From positions 17,236,001-17,300,000 of the forward strand of contig CP075493.1 of the NCBI GenBank assembly GCA_021613535.1: DNA of 64,000 nucleotides, given 5' to 3'. Made by a program: the position numbers and the translations under genes. This DNA comes from Adineta vaga (lineage: Eukaryota > Rotifera). The notes under the pieces are model-generated. The model was not told where the DNA came from, searched no databases, and worked only from the letters and a program-made list of their open reading frames with translations. The number at the start of each line of letters is the position of its first letter. Within the stretch, counting starts at the first letter, position 1. Positions 11,670 through 23,433 of the stretch are shown in pieces.

Positions 11670-11930
11670 CCAAACTTTCTATGTTGCTTCCCTAGGCGTA
11701 GGAAAAGGTCCAGAGAGTGTTATTATACGAGTAGAGGGGTGGGTGTGGGTGATCTGGGTGATATTTCACCCAGGTGGTTTTGTAATAAATAACGCCATCA
11801 AACTTTCTATGGTGCTTCTCCGGGTCTAGAGAAAGTTCGAGAGAGTATTGGTATACGAGTAAGGGGGTGGGTGGGTGTGAGTGATCTGGGTGAAATTTCA
11901 CCCACGTTGTTCCGCGGGTTATAATGCCAC
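11670..11930 (+). repeat. About 129-bp tandem repeat, two copies plus a partial third
   Basis: Both copies start CAAACTTTCTAT, followed by a GAGAAAGTTCGAGAGAGT-like segment, TATACGAGTA, a TG-rich GGGGTGGGTG tract, GATCTGGGTGA and ATTTCACCCA. A partial third copy starts near 11935. The repeat embeds both GGGTG and its complement. Confidence 0.7.
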
Positions 11931-12046
11931 ACCCGTTTTTTATAGTGCTTACCTAGGTCTAGAAAATAGCTCACAATGTGATCGGCATCATCAGGGTGAG
12001 TGTGAGGAATCAGTAAAAAAACGTCACACGCTTATATTTATCCTTG

Positions 12047-12107
12047 CTTGAGGGTGTGGGTGTGATTGAGAATAAGATACACACCCACACCCACACCCAC
12101 CCTCAAG
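12047..12107. repeat. Telomere-like hairpin repeat, most symmetrical copy
   Basis: Starts CTTGAGGGTGTGGGTGTG and ends CACCCACCCTCAAG, with loop ATTGAGAATAAGATACAC. The terminal ten bases CTTGAGGGTG are perfectly inverted. It serves as the reference copy of the dispersed family. No target-site duplication is visible. Confidence 0.75.
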
Positions 12108-12735
12108 ATGGTACCCTATAAGTATTTATGTTCCTTATCAACAATACCATTTCCATTTTATCTCAAAATGATCTGTCGAAACTTAACATTCCTAGGAATG
12201 AAAACATTCGTTGCAGCTGGAAAACCACTTAAAATATGTCTAAAAAGTGTCTTTTTATGAAGGAATTGATTCGAACACCCACAGGGAGTTTTCTTCTTTG
12301 AAAGTTTTAGTGAGAAAGTATTTGTAGAAGATACTTGTTTCATCACAACATCAAGAACGTGATGAGAAACGAGTCCTGACAAAACACATTATTTCATACA
12401 TTCAAGTAAAACAACAAAATCATCAAACTAATCATGACTTATTCATTGACGTCAATCATTTCTCAACAATGACATTTGATATTTCCTTTTGCCTAAAAAC
12501 ACGTTCAATCATCAGCGTAGGTTTTACTCAATTCTTTTTTGTTTCCTCTTCTTCTATCACACTATCTTTTCTTTCTAGTCTCACTTGTAGAGAAATAAAA
12601 AACAGAGAAAGAGATATAAAGAGGGAGAAAATCTACGCTTAGCATCATTTTATTTCTATCGAAGGTAAAAAACAAAACTTTATCTGTTTCTATTTCTCAT
12701 CAGTTATTTCATTTCCTCGAAATCTGGTTTTGCCT

Positions 12736-12793
12736 ATGTGGAACATTCACATATTCATTGTTATCTTTCTCATTCTCACGTATCAAACATCAG
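12736..12793 (+). other. Possible orphan signal-peptide exon
   Basis: ATG at 12736 encodes a 19-residue hydrophobic leader (MWNIHIFIVIFLILTYQTS) and is followed directly by the donor GGTAAATAT. No matching downstream exon was recognised. A second leader-like frame lies at 13047 (MRVSFETAILLLFMNVAG). Either could be the first exon of a lost or undetected secreted-protein gene, or chance. Confidence 0.25.
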
Positions 12794-15700
12794 GTAAATA
12801 TTTTAAATTGCTCCTTTATGGTGATCAATGTAAAAGATATAGAATTCGACGCTGTAGAACAGCGGTGGAATTTAAAGAGTAGAAGAAAGAAAAGAGAGGT
12901 GAAAAATAACTTTTAATATGAATGATAGATACAGAAGTTGTATTTCCGAGCGATCGATCCTTCTCAACAGTTACATCATTATCCCTTGACAAGAGATTCT
13001 AAGCTGCAGGAAAAGGAAAATAGATGAGTAGGATTAGTTCAACAATATGAGAGTTTCTTTTGAAACAGCTATATTGCTTCTTTTTATGAATGTCGCAGGA
13101 AGAAAAGAAATCCAAATACGTACGCGTCGCTCGTTCAGCAACTCGATTAGGATAGATACTATTCGACTCATAATCACAACGAGAATAGTCACTTTTGATT
13201 GGCAAAAGTTACCGTTAAATACGCGTTGTCTCAGGTTAATCTTCAGGAGTCAGCTTCTAATGATGTGTCTAAAAACCATTGTGAATGATGAAATGAAAGA
13301 TAGACACAACTTATCTACTGTAGTATCGAAAAGAAGTACAACATGATGATTTTTATCTCTCTCAGAATCCAGTTAAGTGAGTGATATTGAGAATACAAAC
13401 TCTTCAGGATGATACAGTTTCTTTTTCAATTCATTTGACTGTACGAAAAAAATCAGTTTAAAACCACAATGAATGAAGTATGAGTTGCTGTTTGTCTGTT
13501 TTACATATTGATTAGTCTCTGGGTCGCTCATTCACAAGAAAAGGAGATTTTTATTCCATGATGTCGAAGACGATGTCCTATTCGACAATTAAAATGTCAC
13601 ACTCAACTTTTGATTTTATACTTAGAATTGTACATAAAGAAGAGTGTCACGCTGACTGAACTATAGAATGTCTCTTAGTCTAGACAAGTTAACTTTCTCT
13701 ATGCGACATAAATGATGCTGGTTAGAATGAAACTATCGATAAGAGATCCTTCATCGTTTTACTTTGTTAGAAAAAATCTTAACAAGTGCTACTTATGAGT
13801 GAAAGTTTGTTGAGAATAAGTGTGGATGACGAGCACCATCAAAGATGACAAAATATTTAATGATAATGTGCGGTTGTTAGATTCAAATGTGTGTGTGGTA
13901 TTCAGTGTTGAAGTTAAAACTATTGTTCATAAAGTAGATAGTTGAGAAAATCCTCGGAAAGTTAAAATAGTTATAACTATCAACCGTAGTCATAACTTTT
14001 TACTACAGTAAGGAGGTATAGAGTTTTCCCATTACCATACATTCAAATATGACATGAGAACAAAAATAATCAATGTAGTTATAGTCTGTTATTAGTGGCG
14101 TAACCGCAAATCGTCGGGAGAGTTAGCGTCGCCTTCCCAGTTTTTCGAAGATCATATAAGTTGATCCACATATTTTGTATTCTTACTGAGAACAAGTGGT
14201 TATTTATGCGATATCGTTTTATTTTATAAGTTCGTGAGCAAATAAATCATTGATGAAACCAAATCTATCAACTACGAGTGGCCAGATACATCCTCCTCTT
14301 TTTTTAGCGAACAGGAGTGATACGAAAGTTCAAAAGTTCAAGATGAAGCGTCGATTGATTTTGCGAAGTTTCTTGAGAAACTTTAACAAATATTGAGGTA
14401 TCTTTAGCAGTCCTTCTGAAGGACCCCTTCAGCTTCTTCTGAAGATTTCTTCGAGTGCTTGAGTTATATACAAAGTTCATGGAAAATGAAGAGCTTTTTC
14501 CAATTTCGAATAAAAACTGAGTTTCTTTCCAAAAGTTCGAAGAATATCCCTGAAGTAACTAGTCAGCGAAAAAATAGAACTTGTCAGAACTCGAAAACAT
14601 CGTGATCTCGAGAATTCTGATTAATGAGTAGTTTATATTTTGAAAGATATCTTGTTTATTACTTAGGCATATATTGTTCTACAGATTCGCTTTTCGGAAA
14701 ACTACCGGTGGGTGGGCGGCGCCCGCTCATGCCTTACCCTGGTTTCGCCATAATCTATTATGCAGGGATGTGCATTAAAAAAAGAAATTTGCGAAGCAGT
14801 GATGGAGTTAGAATGATTCTTCCACCAGTCGATAGTTCATAAAATCATCGAAAAGTTAAAATAGTTATAACTGGAGTGATGAATAATAACCATATAGGAT
14901 ATTTTAGATCAGAAAAGTCGCGTATTTCTCGAAAGTCTTAGCGATAAAATTAGACCAAGTTACAAGTCGACGAACTCTATCAATCGCATGCCTTACTTAT
15001 TCAACATGAATCAATCCTCAATGAGAAAATTGCTAATTAATCCTTTGTTCAGCAATATAACCGAAAATAACTGTCCGAATTTGACCAAAAGCTACATTAG
15101 GTTAGGTAATGTGAAGATTTGAGTAGAGCTCATTGGACTCTATCAGCTACATACCATATTGAATAGTCTGAGATAAATCACGCTGAAGAAACGGTACTAA
15201 TTTGCTCCTGTTCACTAGTAGATTTACTAGAACCTGTCATATTGAGCTACGAAGATAGACGAAGTGTAGATTTGGATACTTCGTCTAACTTAGTTTAGCT
15301 TTTGGCTCAGTTTGGACAGTTATTTTCGACTATACTGCTGAACAACGAACGTAATAGCAATGTTCTCGTTGATGATTCATTCATTTTGAATCAGTGAGGT
15401 ATGCAATCGATAGACCTTGTCGGTCTCTGTCCTGATGTAACTCTATGGTCAATATTCTCAAGAAATACACAAATTCTGGCCTAAAATATTCTATGTAGTT
15501 CATAGTTTTAGCCACAGTTGATAGTTATGACCACGGTAAATAGTTACTACCGAAATAACTTTTCGGCTTGAAAGTTGATCGGTTGTAACCCAAAAGTTAT
15601 AACTAGGGTAGTTTTAGGTCCAACACTGGTGATATTTCATTAGGTCAGCTAAGAGAACAATTCTTATCAATAGAACATATGATAAGGGATAGATCTTTGC

Positions 15701-16440
15701 TAGTAACATCTAATCGATCATTATCGACTAGTGCCAGTGTATCATGAAGATTACTTTATTCCTAGAAGAAAAAAATCAGTTACGAATAACTGAAAATCGA
15801 TTCCGAATATAATCAGTGTATAGGAGATGGAGTGTGCTGTTTTTTGAGTGACATTGTGCTATCTGTTTTCTAAAAAAATTTAAAAAAAAATATGATGATT
15901 TGCAAATGTCGAGCTTAAAAGAAGAGATGAAAGTCGAATAATCTCAGGTATAGAAAAGAAGACATTCTCTATGAGATGAATGAAAGATATCTTGGACATG
16001 AACTAAGGTTTGACTGAGATCTTCCTCGATTTGAAGAGAGTGATTTTCCTTCGAAATCAATGCTTTTTCCTTCAGGAAATGAAATGTTGCATAGAAAAGA
16101 AAAGGAAACCTCATCTTTCTTTGTTGAGAAGGAAATGCAAGAAACGACACAGATCTTCTTCATTGAGCAATGTTCAATTAGTTGGCTTTTGCTGCTAATC
16201 AATATGGACATCTTCTTCAAAAGAAAACAAAAAGAAGAAAAGAGATGTTTTCAGAATTAGTCTTGAGAGTTGTTTCTCGTCGAACCTCAATCAGGTTATC
16301 TAACTTCTGCGCAACATTTGTCTTATACTTTCGCTTTTTTTCTCAGCTCTTTCATTAAATCAACCAAAATTTCGTTCAACATCCGTTTGGAATTCTAATG
16401 GAATCACTTTCTCCAATCGGTCAACTGTTGGTTCGGGATT
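12794..16440. other. Gene-poor region with decayed repeats
   Basis: No supported gene. It holds a foldback element at about 14849-15566, an extra copy of that element's end at about 13952-14003 (AAGTTAAAATAGTTATAACT), and a small palindromic cluster at 14400-14450 (CCTTCTGAAGG, CTTCTTCTGAAG). Short frames near 15.95-16.26 kb overlap on both strands and are low-complexity. Confidence 0.5.
14849..15566. repeat. Foldback element with about 280-bp diverged arms
   Basis: The left arm (14849 to about 15120) contains TCAACATGAATCAATCCTCA, TTGTTCAGCAATATA and CGAAAATAACTGTCC. The right arm (about 15265-15566), read as reverse complement, contains TTCAAAATGAATGAATCATC, TTGTTCAGCAGTATA and CGAAAATAACTGTCC in the same order. 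The central spacer is about 140 bp. There is no coding capacity. It is an old non-autonomous foldback or MITE. Confidence 0.7.
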
Positions 16441-17592
16441 CCCGAATTTCGCCAATAAGACTTTCGCCAACTGGATATTCGCCAATGACGAAAGTCACGT
16501 AATACGTTGGCGAAAGTGCAATGGACTCTCGCCAATTGACGAAATTCCATAAGTTATATTGGCGAAAATACAGTGGAGTTTCGCCAATTGACGAAAGTCC
16601 CGAGAACCATTGGCGAAATTACAGTGGACATTCGCCCATGAACGAGAGTCATTTTATATTCGCCAGTTGATAAAAAGGGTTACTGTGTTCATACCGTCAT
16701 TCCTAATAGAAGGACGGGAATCATTATGTGTTAAGGTTTCAGCTGCCTGACATATTTTGTCGTGTCCATCTCATAATAAATTCTTCTTTCCATGCTTCTT
16801 TTGATATTTTGTTTTCTTAATCGTCCTTTTTCCTTATAGACCGTATAACTCGCTTCGTCTGTTACACATCACATGCCTTTCTCTTTCTCTCTCTCTCCCC
16901 TTCTTTTAGTTGTTCTTTAGTAGATGATGTTGGTTTTTCCATATCTTGTTCGGTTATTTTCTCTGCACCAATAGTAGACAAAGCGAAATGTTTTTCAAAA
17001 AACAAACTTTTGAGTGACATATCAACGTCTTCTACTTGTTTGTTTATTTCATCATTAGGACCATCTACTTGTGCTGCGGATTCAACTCGTGTAGTTAAAG
17101 GTTGTTGATCAACAGCGAAACACATTATCGTTTGAAGATCACTTGTAGGTACTTGTGCAATTAGTCGTTTGTTTTGTTTTTCTTGATGTTTTCGAATCTT
17201 TGCACGAGATACAGGCTTCGATATTGCTTTATTAAGTACCGTTGTCTGAGATCGCAGTGCAGCAGCACAAGTCATAACAGGCATTTGGGATGTAAACAAA
17301 ATTTAAAATTATATATGAAGTTCATGATCACGGCATAAACGAATATTTGCTATATGACTAGTTAATAAAGATTATTTCTGCGTATTTGATGATGAGAGTT
17401 CAAGAAACTTTCGTTGATGGCGAAAGTCCCGTAATATGTTGGCGAAAGTACAGTGGATTCTCACCAACTGGCGAAAATACACTGGAATCTCGCCAACTGT
17501 CGAAAGTCCATGAGATGTATTGACGAAATTACAGTGGACTTTCGCCAATGGCGAATGTCCTATTGGCGAAAGTCTTATTGGCGAAGAGCGGG
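16441..17592. mobile_element. Candidate non-autonomous element bordered by GGCGAAAGT palindrome arrays
   Basis: The ends are inverted: the left reads CCCGAATTTCGCCAATAAG then ACTTTCGCCAA, and the right, read as reverse complement, gives CCCGCTCTTCGCCAATAAG then ACTTTCGCCAA. Inside each end is an array of about three 58-bp units of the form GGCGAAAxTACAGTGGAxTTTCGCC (16500-16640 and 17410-17560). These arrays lie in the same orientation on both sides. The 0.7-kb interior holds one minus-strand frame (16862-17299). No target duplication was found. The organisation resembles MULE or foldback elements with subterminal repeats. Confidence 0.6.
16862..17299 (-). CDS. Hypothetical protein inside the GGCGAAAGT-bordered element
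   Basis: 145-aa frame from ATG 17299, or from the second ATG of MFTSQMPVM. It is hydrophilic, with a basic region (SRAKIRKHQEKQNKR), an acidic centre and a Lys/Arg-rich end (EGERERKRKACDV). No signal peptide, membrane segment or known domain is seen. It may be element cargo, a captured host fragment, or not a gene. Being confined between the two arrays is the main reason to list it. Confidence 0.3.
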   Translation of the reverse strand: MFTSQMPVMTCAAALRSQTTVLNKAISKPVSRAKIRKHQEKQNKRLIAQVPTSDLQTIMCFAVDQQPLTTRVESAAQVDGPNDEINKQVEDVDMSLKSLFFEKHFALSTIGAEKITEQDMEKPTSSTKEQLKEGERERKRKACDV

Positions 17593-17762
17593 TAAGCCAA
17601 AAATGCTACGTATAAGAATGAGAGCTTTACTATCGCTATCTAAATAATAAACACCCTTACTCTCATCTTCAGAGAAATAAAAAAACAACAACAAGGGAGG
17701 CGAAGAATTGTTCATCTGCTGCTGTAGATGAGAATTCTGACGTCTCAGTAATCAGTTCTATT

Positions 17763-18139
17763 CAGTGTTGTACAACTCCAACTTTAATTTAACTCATGTT
17801 TCCGGTTTCCTGACGTAGCTAAAGAGAAAACAAAATCGACAGGAAAAACACGTGTATGCGTATAGTGTTTATGACGCCATTAAGAAAGCTAACAATGAAT
17901 GTTCTTGAATTATTACATCGAGGGAGAGAGAATTTAGAGATCATTGGTGGCGTGATTAAATATCATTTGTTAAATAATTCGATATTCGATCTATCGAAAA
18001 TCTATTAGAACTATGATAATCCTGCAATACAATGATATTATTTTTACAGATTTATGTTGAAATGGAGCTAAAACGGAGTTGGGGTTGAATTGGGAGTTTT
18101 GAAAATAGGAGCGGAATTACCCGGAGTTGCACAACACTG
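17763..18139. mobile_element. Candidate hAT-like MITE
   Basis: Terminal inverted repeat CAGTGTTGTACAACTCC at the left and GGAGTTGCACAACACTG at the right, 377 bp apart. The CAGTG...CACTG ends are typical of hAT elements. The 8-bp flanks (GTTCTATT and GAAATTCT) are not identical, so no target duplication supports it. Confidence 0.5.
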
Positions 18140-19059
18140 GAAATTCTACTGAATATAATTATCCGCTTGATTCTGTCATTCCGTTTTATCTTAATATCAT
18201 TTAATCTGTGTATATATATGAATGTGAACTATATCACAGATGTTAAAATTAAAACCACTTTAGTCACCATATGAATTCAAATAAAAAACGGTCGTTATTA
18301 TGATCCTCTGCAAATTATTTTACAAAAAAGTCCCAAGTTGGTATCAGATTCAGCATTGTTTCTCATGTAGTTTTAAGAGAAATTACCCAGACAGACACAA
18401 AAAAAACGCGTAAATATGGTGAGATTTTAACGACAGTCAAATCGGGAAAAGCGCACATTTAAACGAACTAATAACGCGTTCATTTTTTTCAAATTAACAA
18501 GTAATATTAGGGTAAATCTCACAAAATAACGCGTCATTACGAACTGTCAAAATCGTTGTTTTTACACATTTTTATTCATACCACTCGTCACCATCTACTC
18601 GAAAGTGTTTTTTTTCACTGAGCGATTTATATAGACTTTTGTTAGTTCTTAACGTTTGAACATTACCTTTTTTTGATATCTAGAATAACAAAATCGAAGA
18701 AATGTTCAAATGAAATTTAAAAAATAGAATGAATCTAATTATGAAGTGAAATATGAGTTGTGCAATTTCTACATGTTTTTTCTGCTCAGAAATCATAATA
18801 GAATATTTATTTTGTGATAATTACCATCTGACAACATATATTTAACTTAGTGTGATAATTATTACATTTATTTTTATTACATTATCATTTCAATGATTGT
18901 AGATTATATTCTATAATCAAAATAATAACATGAACAATATCAATGAAAATGCCGTCAAAATTCATGATGTAACACTTCCATTGATGTAAATATCAATCTA
19001 ACTGAATTGATTTTCTAATTTAGCCACATACAGAACAACCGAACTTGATAAAAATAACA
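18140..19059. other. Intergenic upstream of the discoidin-like gene
   Basis: AT-rich, with ACGCGT-containing words at about 18408-18535 (CGCGTAAATA, AACGCGTTCA, AACGCGTCAT). No gene or clear repeat family recognised. The promoter of the following gene should be here. Confidence 0.4.
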
Positions 19060-19268
19060 ATGAACGAACAAAAGAATGAATCGTATGAGTCTTATGAAGA
19101 ATATTGATTTATAAACACTCAAATTTGCTTTTTTATTAGATGTCATCGAAATAAAAAACGAAAGATACTGAAGTTAATATTATCGGTTGGGATTGTCTCC
19201 CTGATTATTGTTGGCATTTTGATCCCGACAGTGATTATAAAAGCGAACAAAATTTATCCATCCACAAT

Positions 19269-19331
<63 letters not shown>

Positions 19332-20077
19332 AACAACAGCGACGATGACGACAACAACAACAGAACCAGGTATATGTGTCTTAGTAGAAAAGAAGTTTTC
19401 TTAGCTTTGAGCATATTACTTACATGTGTATTAACCCTTACAATTGGCTTGCCTCAGTTATAAAGATACATTCTTAGCATTATAATCTGAAGATCTATTA
19501 CAAATTATTCGATGTAAATTACTTTGTAGGTCGAATATCATTGACTGCTGTTGGAGGGAAGATCAATGGTGTGCACAAAACATTGATGAGTGGCGATAGC
19601 AGTAAAGCAACGCCTGGTTTTACCATCGGTCAGTATGTAGCAACAGAATCTCCAGACAAAGCATGTGATAGTAATGTAACAACTAAATATGTCAGTTTTG
19701 GACCATGCAATGAAAGAGAGCAAAGTCGTACCGACTGTGGCTTGAATACGGGTTTCTATCTTGAATTAGAACGTGGTTCAACATTAGTCAATGGATTGAA
19801 AATTTGTACAGCAAATGATTTTAAAGAGCGTGATCCAACATTTGTATCATTAGAAGGAAGTACTCAAACAGAAAGAAATCTTACTTTTGGTAGTAGTTGG
19901 ATCCTGCTTTATAATGGTACTAGTGGAATTGATCAAGATCCTGGTCGACAACAGTGTGGTTCAATACAGCTTTTTAATAATACAATAGAATACAAAAGTT
20001 ATCGTTTCTTGGTTTCTGGCAAACGAAAAAACTCAGATTGTGTTCAGTATTCTGAAGTGCAATTATACAGGTTCTGA
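19060..20077 (+). CDS. TM-stalk protein with discoidin/galactose-binding-like ectodomain
   Basis: Three exons: 19060-19082, 19140-19369 and 19530-20077, with introns of 57 and 160 bp. The start ATG at 19060 gives MNEQKNES, spliced in frame (donor GTATGAGT) to a basic stretch and a membrane segment (LILSVGIVSLIIVGILIPTVII). A pure Thr stalk follows, encoded by ACA/ACG repeats, then a roughly 180-aa ectodomain beginning GRISLTAVGGKINGVHKT. The ectodomain has paired Cys, LELERGSTLVNGLKICTAND, N-glycosylation sites and a final YSEVQLYRF, which is the usual end of F5/8-type (discoidin-like) beta-sandwich domains. It is probably a type II surface protein binding carbohydrate or protein ligands. The assignment of the ectodomain fold is moderate. 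Confidence 0.7.
19269..19365 (+). repeat. ACA/ACG trinucleotide repeat encoding a Thr stalk
   Basis: Coding microsatellite of mostly ACA and ACG codons inside exon 2 of the discoidin-like gene. It is in frame throughout, so length changes would only change the stalk. Confidence 0.85.
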
Positions 20078-21119
20078 TCTCAATTTTGAAGAAAAACTTT
20101 TTCTTATCATTCGATCTTTTCCCTTGAATTATTTTTCTCTCCTTGAATATGAAAAATTATGTTCATCTTAATTTTATCTGAAAACTAACATTTATCGTTT
20201 AATAAAGAACACAGTGTCAGCATTGCCAACTCTTCTGCCTTTTTTAAATATTACGGTATATTTTGCTGAACTATAATGAACTAAGTGTTAAATGTATTAA
20301 GAACTATCAGATCTATATGTTTAAAACAAGTATATTGATTAGTTGTAAATTTGTTTTCGCTAAGAATTTATTCAATCTGTTATATCAACAATAATAATAC
20401 AATGTCGATTAATCAAATCAATTTTTAGAATCAATGTTAAACAATGTAATAATACACCTTCACTTTACTGTCCACTAATTGTAATATCTTTTGTCAGACT
20501 ATGTTTATCATAGTTAATATTGAAAGTATTCTTATAATCTATATAATTTATGTTCAAGATAACAAGCCGCAATAAACAGATAAAGATTCTGTAAGATATT
20601 CATAAAAATTATGAACAGAAACTGATGGAAAGATCTTTTTGCTATCGATGTTGAATATTATTTGAAATAAATCTTGTAAATCAGCTTCAATACCGATTTT
20701 ACTATTAAACGAGACAATATTTGGAAATAGATCTTTTAATAAACCATATTGATCTCGTTTGATACCTGATTGACGATAATTTAAATCTTTATTTGATTTA
20801 TAAACAAATAAACAAAATAACAACATGAATCTTCAGTCTGATCAATTCTATTATTAAGATGACGTATTTGTTGTCTTTCATTATTTTCTATTCTATCCAA
20901 ACGTATTATTCTAATATTTAATATAAGTATTCGAATTTCATCTATAAATACAAAAAGTACCTTATAATCTTGCATGAGAAATAGTTCGTGCTAAACTCAA
21001 TAATTCAATTTGACTTCTTTTAAAGAATAAATATGATAATAAGAAATTTGTTTTTATTAAAGATATATCTTTCAAAATAATATTCAAATAAAAAAACGAT
21101 GTGTCATTAATCAAAAGTT
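20078..21119. other. Intergenic, possible decayed coding remnant on minus strand
   Basis: Between about 20554 and 21050 the minus strand carries open segments with protein-like composition, for example SQIELLSLARTISHARL near 21000, a charged RIENNERQQIRHLNNRID segment near 20870, and a 75-residue stretch ending at 20554. They are in different frames or broken by stops and join only with doubtful splice sites. I do not recognise the parent protein. The rest is AT-rich without structure. Confidence 0.3.
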
Positions 21120-23433
21120 TTATTTAAGTTTAGCTAATATTCCAATACTGATTGTATTTTCCGGTGCTAATTTAATATTTACGGATGTACCTGGATAAAG
21201 ACTTTTCAATATCGCATAAATATACAATGGCCAACGTCGAATCCAACTAGCCCATCCTACAGTTGACACTTTAATTGTTTCATCTGGTGTAAATATTGTA
21301 ATTTTTGATTCATTATTAGGAATAGGTAAATTAAATCGTGTTCGTGCAAGTGTTAAAATATCAAATGGTTTAATACGATTTTCTGAATAACCATACAATG
21401 CCGTAAGATGAAATATACTTTCTCCATATTGTTTAATAGTAAGACGTTTCTCATCTTCGATTGTCGATGATTTGATATGTTCAATACGAAGAAATATAAT
21501 AACTTGTGGTACAGAATTTGTACGAGTTAAATAATTTTCAAAAACATGTGGTGTATGTTTTGTTGAGTTTGTTAGAAAGCAACCAACACTTGGTGTAACA
21601 ACAGCTGGTATAGTATTATCGAGAATATTATTTTGCTCATGAATATAAGATGAAATAGCAGATGATCGTCCAACTGGTACATTTTCTACTAGACGTACTT
21701 GACTTGCAACTTTAGGTAAAGATCCTGAATTTTTCAAATCAATATCATCATCTGAATCTGAGTCAATTTCATCGTGAAAATTAATTCGGCTTGCCGTTGA
21801 AATAATAGGAAGATCATTGGTAGAACTATAAGAATTTTGTCGTGTATTAGAATCAGATAAACCAAGTCTTAATGCTAAGGTATGAAGACTCGTTGTTTGT
21901 GTATGAATCTTTAGAAAACGTCGTAAATTCAATTGACCAAAAAACCAACAAAATCCAAAGATAAAGAAACCTGTTGCAATAACAATCGCCACCCATCCTC
22001 CCGAAGGAATTTTCGTTGCGTTCGATGCCCATGTATATCCATCGACAATAAGAAATAAACCAAATGGTAAAATCATATACCATCGTTTATGCCATGTATA
22101 ATACATCACACACATATATAATATTGTTGTAAATATCATTACAGTACAAACGGTAACACCATAAGCACTAGTAATACTTCCATTTGTTCCAAAACCAATC
22201 ACAATAATAATAGTTAAAATCATTAAAATATAATTTATTGTTGGAATATAAATTTGACCGATAATTGTTTTTGATGTATGATAAATTTTAACTGGTACTG
22301 AACATTCCATACCAATGGCTTGACTGACCAATGAGAAACTACCAGTAATAATGGCTTGTGAAGCAATGATCGTAGCTACAGTTGCTAGAACAACCATTGG
22401 CCAATGAAACCATTCCGGTACTGAATGATAAAATGGATTATCAACGAGCGATGGATCAGCAATTAATAATGCTCCTTGACCTAAATAATTAAATAATACA
22501 CCAGGAAATACAATAAAAAACCAAGCGGCACGAACTGGCCATCTTCCAAAATGACCTAAGTCAGCATATAAAGCTTCAAGTCCAGTAACAGATAAATACA
22601 CACCACCAATTTGATAAAAACCACGCGTCTTTTCGACTAACAAATAATGAAATGCTTCCCATGGATTAAATGCTTTGAAAATAGACGGTTTATATGTTAT
22701 ACGCCAAACTCCAATGATAAATAATGTTATAAACCAACAAACCATAATAGGACCAAATGTTACACCAATTCTTGATGTTCCCCATCGTTGTGCCAGAAAA
22801 AGTAAAACAATAATAATTATACTAATAGGTACAACCCATGAACTTAATTGAGGTGCTTCAACAGCTACTCCTTCAATTGCTGATAGAACAGATACAGCTG
22901 GTGTTAATGCTCCATCGCCAAGTAACATTGCTGCTGCCATTAAAGCAATTATTGTTATTCCTCGTTTTATTCTTGGACTCAATTGAATCTTTTCATCTGT
23001 TAATAAACCACATAGAGCAAATGTTCCACCTTCTCCATGATTATCAGCCATTAAAATAAATGTCGCATATTTCAAACAGACTGATACGATTAAACTCCAA
23101 ATAATCAAACTAATAGCACCGATACATTGCGATTCTGTTGGTTGATAAGTGAATATTGTATTGACAACATATAATGGTGATGTGCCAATATCACCAAAAA
23201 TAACACCTAATGCACGAAGTGTTAAACTAAAGAATAATTTCGGATTTTTACATGGTGTAATTTCAGATACTAAAACATGATTATCATTTGTTGATTTTTT
23301 TATTTTGGAAGGAGTAGATTCTTCTTGATGATTCAAATTATTTTTATTAATATCAACGACTAAAAAAAATCAAATAAATAATTTCAATAAAAGTTTCTAA
23401 TGTATAATCATAATTATTTGTACCTGTTTCCAT
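21120..23433 (-). CDS. Kup-type potassium uptake transporter
   Basis: Two exons: 23424-23433 (ATGGAAACAG) and 21120-23359, separated by a 64-bp GT-AG intron; about 750 aa. The N-terminal two thirds are a multi-span K_trans domain with hallmark segments: LRALGVIFGDIGTSPLYVV, DNHGEGGTFAL, GDGALTPAVSVLSAIEGV, GLEALYADLGHFGRWPVR and ITGSFSLVSQAIGM. It should import K+ with protons across the plasma membrane. The C-terminal cytosolic part (from about residue 500) is long and Ser-rich, with an acidic DSDSDDDIDL tract, compared with bacterial Kup of about 620 aa. Animals generally lack Kup, so acquisition from bacteria or another lineage is likely. The small intron after a 10-nt start exon is a eukaryotic addition. 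Confidence 0.92.

Larger units (their letters stand above)
11274..12735. other. Repeat-rich intergenic region
   Basis: Contains a transposon-like stretch with TGTCCGGCCGTCC and GTTTGTCTGCCTGTTTG, the tandem repeat at 11670-11930 and the symmetrical telomere-like hairpin at 12047-12107. Overlying short frames are not supported as genes. Confidence 0.5.

Noticed and set aside
14624-14842. 72-aa frame with PVGGRRPLMPYPGFA
   Set aside because: Isolated frame next to a foldback repeat; no homology recognised and composition inconsistent along its length.
15944-16260. Cluster of short frames on both strands
   Set aside because: Four mutually overlapping Lys/Phe/Ser-rich frames arise from one AG/CT-rich stretch; none has a domain or a start context better than the others.
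17763-18139. Target-site duplication for the hAT-like MITE
   Set aside because: The flanking octamers GTTCTATT and GAAATTCT do not match, so the duplication cannot be claimed.
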